Assembly (NCBI GenBank): GCA_048360435.1
Contig: DBGCOP010000027.1
Span: forward strand, 186,001 to 250,000
Length of the DNA: 64,000 nucleotides
Origin: Limenecus sp048360435
GTDB taxonomy: Bacteria > Cyanobacteriota > Vampirovibrionia > Gastranaerophilales > Gastranaerophilaceae
Direction of reading: 5' to 3'
Position numbers and translations under genes: made by a program. Each line of letters opens with the position of its first letter. The first letter of the stretch is position 1. The notes beneath the pieces were generated by a model. The model made no database searches. It saw only the letters and a program-made list of their open reading frames with translations, and had not been told where the DNA came from. Positions 61,934 to 64,000 of this stretch are shown in pieces.

Positions 61934-64000
61934 ATGAAAATAACAAGTCTGAATATAAATCAAAACGCTAAAAGCTTTGCCTTGCCTGCTTTTAAAAGAG
62001 CACCGAGTCCTTCAATGATTGTAGATGGACATACAGGCATGACTGAAGAAACTGATTATTCCAATACTATATCAGATGCAAAAAAATTTCTTGGTATAAA
62101 AAATTTGGGTTTGATTCTTCATCAGTCTTCGTTTCCTGTAAAAGATGATGATATATTTATTGGTTCTCATATAAATAGTAAGGCGTTAGAAGTAAATAAA
62201 TTTTTGAAACTCCATGGTTTTGATTCTATTCAACTCGGACCTCCGGGGTTGACCAGACTTTCGCCGTATACTTCTTCAGTCAACTCAAAAAATTATGTTT
62301 ATACTGATTTTGAAAAGCTATCTACACCGGAATATGCTCAAATTCTTACGATTAACGAAAAACAAAATGATATTGAGGATGTAATTACACTTGTTGATAA
62401 AAATAGAGCGTATGAACAAAATTCTGATTTAACTAATTTTAACAAGGCTTTTTATGTTGCTGACAAACTTTATGAAAAAGCTTATATTAATCTGATGAAA
62501 AAAGTTGCTCAAAACGACACTGCTGCGATTGAGCTGAATAATAAATTCAAAGAATTTAAGGTAAAAGAAAATGAATGGCTGGAAAAAGATGCTGTTTTCC
62601 AACATTTTAAAAAGAAATTTGATATGGATGAAAATTTCTTTGAATGGCCTGATATGTGCAGAAATCTATTTATTTATAAAGAAGACAAGAGTTCACCATT
62701 TCATAAAGATGCTGAGTCGTATTTCAAAAATATCAACAAAAAGCATGGAAAAGAACTTGATTTGTATAAGTTCAAACAATTTATTATAGATAAACAAGAG
62801 CAGGAATTTATAAAACAACACGGTAAACTGTTGTATAGTTCTGATTCTATAATAGGTTTTCATATGATGGATTATTATGCTCATCAAGATGCTTTTCTTC
62901 CGGGTTATAGAGTTGGGACACCCTATGGAGGTGACGGTAGACCGGTTGGCAATGGTTCTATATGGGGGAATAATCAGACTTGGGATATTCCTGTATTAAA
63001 TCCCCAAAAACTGTTTATTAAAGATGAATCCGGCAATATTATAGGTCTGGGTTCTGCCGGAAAATTAATGAAGCAAAAGTTTGAAAAACTTCTTGATACT
63101 TATGACAATATTAGAATTGATCATGCAATAGGTTTAATTGATCCATGGATTTATGACAAAAACAAAGTAGAAATAAAAATTGGAAGATATGAAAATGAAG
63201 ATGCATCAGTTCCCGAGCATATTATTTACAAAAATGCCCATGGGGCAAATATCAGCATGATGCATAAAGAAAATGTCTACGGATATGAAAAAGGCTGGAA
63301 TGATGGTGTCAGACAGCAAATTAATGAAGAAATAAAAAATATGCCGGATGTTGATCCTGATGGGGATTATGCAAAAATTTTGGATGAGATTCTTTTACCT
63401 TTGTTTAAAGAAAAGGGGGCTAATCCTGAGGATATGATTTGGGAAACACTTGGCTGTGATACACCTAAATTTAAAGAGGTTTTTGATAAACCAAGAGATG
63501 GAAAATATCTTCCTGAAATTACTTCTGCTTATGAATGGCAGATACAAAAAAGGCAGTCTGATCCAAGATATAAAAATAATACCGTAATCTTGGGCTGTCA
63601 TGATCATCCTCCTTTTCATCAGGTCTGTACAGACAGGTTTTATGCTGAAAAGAATTGTAAAAACGGTATATATGAACAGGATTATATAGTAGGCAGTCTA
63701 TATCCTGAATTGGATAATACTCAAAGAAGCAAGATTATGAACCAAATAGGAAGCTGGGATGCTTGTTTAAGAGTTAAATTGAAATTTGAAGAAATGCTCA
63801 GATATGGAGAAAAAATACAACTGACATTTATGGATTTCTTTGGTCTTGATAAAACTTATAATAAAGCCGGAACACAGGACCCCAACAATTGGAAACTTCG
63901 TTTGAATAAAACTTATAAAGAGGATTATTATAAAAGTCTCGAAAGAAAAGATGCTTTTGCTTTGAATATGCCTGAGCTTTTGAAAAGAGCTGTAATAGCT
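61934..64000 (+). CDS. Divergent GH77 4-alpha-glucanotransferase (3' cut by window end)
   Basis: At least 689 residues, open to the window end. Family GH77 (amylomaltase, moves glucan chains). The N-terminal L-I-L-H-Q-S-S-F-P (60-68) and Q-L-G-P-P-G matches the GH77 opening. Catalytic parts: nucleophile D396 in R-I-D-H-A-I-G, acid/base E504 in W-E-T-L-G, stabiliser D557 in G-C-H-D-H. In E. coli MalQ the nucleophile and acid/base are 48 residues apart; here 108, so a ~60-residue insert. The first 45 residues are an extra leader with P-A-F-K-R-A, a loose version of the SFKG motif. Weak ribosome site. Confidence 0.85.
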   Translation, partial: MKITSLNINQNAKSFALPAFKRAPSPSMIVDGHTGMTEETDYSNTISDAKKFLGIKNLGLILHQSSFPVKDDDIFIGSHINSKALEVNKFLKLHGFDSIQLGPPGLTRLSPYTSSVNSKNYVYTDFEKLSTPEYAQILTINEKQNDIEDVITLVDKNRAYEQNSDLTNFNKAFYVADKLYEKAYINLMKKVAQNDTAAIELNNKFKEFKVKENEWLEKDAVFQHFKKKFDMDENFFEWPDMCRNLFIYKEDKSSPFHKDAESYFKNINKKHGKELDLYKFKQFIIDKQEQEFIKQHGKLLYSSDSIIGFHMMDYYAHQDAFLPGYRVGTPYGGDGRPVGNGSIWGNNQTWDIPVLNPQKLFIKDESGNIIGLGSAGKLMKQKFEKLLDTYDNIRIDHAIGLIDPWIYDKNKVEIKIGRYENEDASVPEHIIYKNAHGANISMMHKENVYGYEKGWNDGVRQQINEEIKNMPDVDPDGDYAKILDEILLPLFKEKGANPEDMIWETLGCDTPKFKEVFDKPRDGKYLPEITSAYEWQIQKRQSDPRYKNNTVILGCHDHPPFHQVCTDRFYAEKNCKNGIYEQDYIVGSLYPELDNTQRSKIMNQIGSWDACLRVKLKFEEMLRYGEKIQLTFMDFFGLDKTYNKAGTQDPNNWKLRLNKTYKEDYYKSLERKDAFALNMPELLKRAVIA

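Noticed and set aside
1..64000. Mobile elements, prophage or CRISPR arrays
   Set aside because: No transposase, integrase, phage structural gene or regularly spaced repeat array was seen.

Overview
The window is an AT-rich bacterial chromosome segment with housekeeping genes and no transposase, integrase, phage gene or CRISPR array. The cell it implies is Gram-negative (TolC-type outer membrane factors, an SLH protein, an MBOAT/AlgJ-type acylation pair) and anaerobic (PerR-like regulator, rubredoxin, rubrerythrin, HydG, iron alcohol dehydrogenase). The triple-repeat SLH protein, cyanobacterial-style NarL response regulators, prepilin N-terminus and a set of lineage-specific proteins carrying a short SFKG-like motif suggest a gut-type non-photosynthetic relative of Cyanobacteria (Melainabacteria/Vampirovibrionia, Gastranaerophilales). 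That placement is inference from style; no marker gene was aligned.

Layout. 0-4.4 kb: TPR protein end, thioesterase, leuD, iron alcohol dehydrogenase, an orphan TolC-like protein and a double zinc-ribbon protein. 4.6-5.8 kb: a peroxide-defence operon (PerR-like, rubredoxin, rubrerythrin) behind a promoter and palindromic operator. 5.9-10.5 kb: a MarR-controlled tripartite efflux system (marR-emrA-emrB facing a TolC-like gene across a perfect palindrome). 10.6-16.8 kb: HU, pseudopilin, dCMP deaminase, def-fmt, AroH chorismate mutase, then on the other strand lipM-like, nnrD, trmL and pgsA-like genes. 16.8-20.8 kb: a sugar-type dehydrogenase and an AlgI/AlgJ-like pair. 21.1-26.1 kb: one tight operon joining a REC-PAS-kinase, a NarL regulator, an exported protein and two sugar ABC permeases. 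26-35 kb: rsmH, an FtsL-like gene, two large unknown proteins with the SFKG/SFQG motif, and gyrB. 35-39.3 kb: Memo-like protein, GNAT and a second kinase/NarL pair. 39.5-48.3 kb: Spy-like Cys/His-rich protein, DUF486, SIMPL, PanE-like, then LysR- and TetR-controlled redox/hydrolase operons, ending in tRNA-Asp. 48.5-59 kb: secreted proteins, SNF2 helicase, SLH protein, hydG, and small motif-bearing unknowns. 59-64 kb: pnuC, aminotransferase with Lrp regulator, tRNA-Leu next to a scrambled tRNA-like element, and a divergent GH77 glucanotransferase cut by the window end.

The most unusual signal is the short motif [ISPV]-S-F-[KQ]-G near the N-terminus of several otherwise unrelated proteins. It recurs at the head of the second module in two internally partitioned proteins (832 and 343 residues), which suggests a lineage-specific tag or module cap. 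Other leads are the self-contained regulatory palindromes in front of PerR, MarR, LysR, TetR and NarL genes, an orphan HydG, ABC permeases without ATPase or binding protein, and the tRNA-derived element at 61.6 kb.
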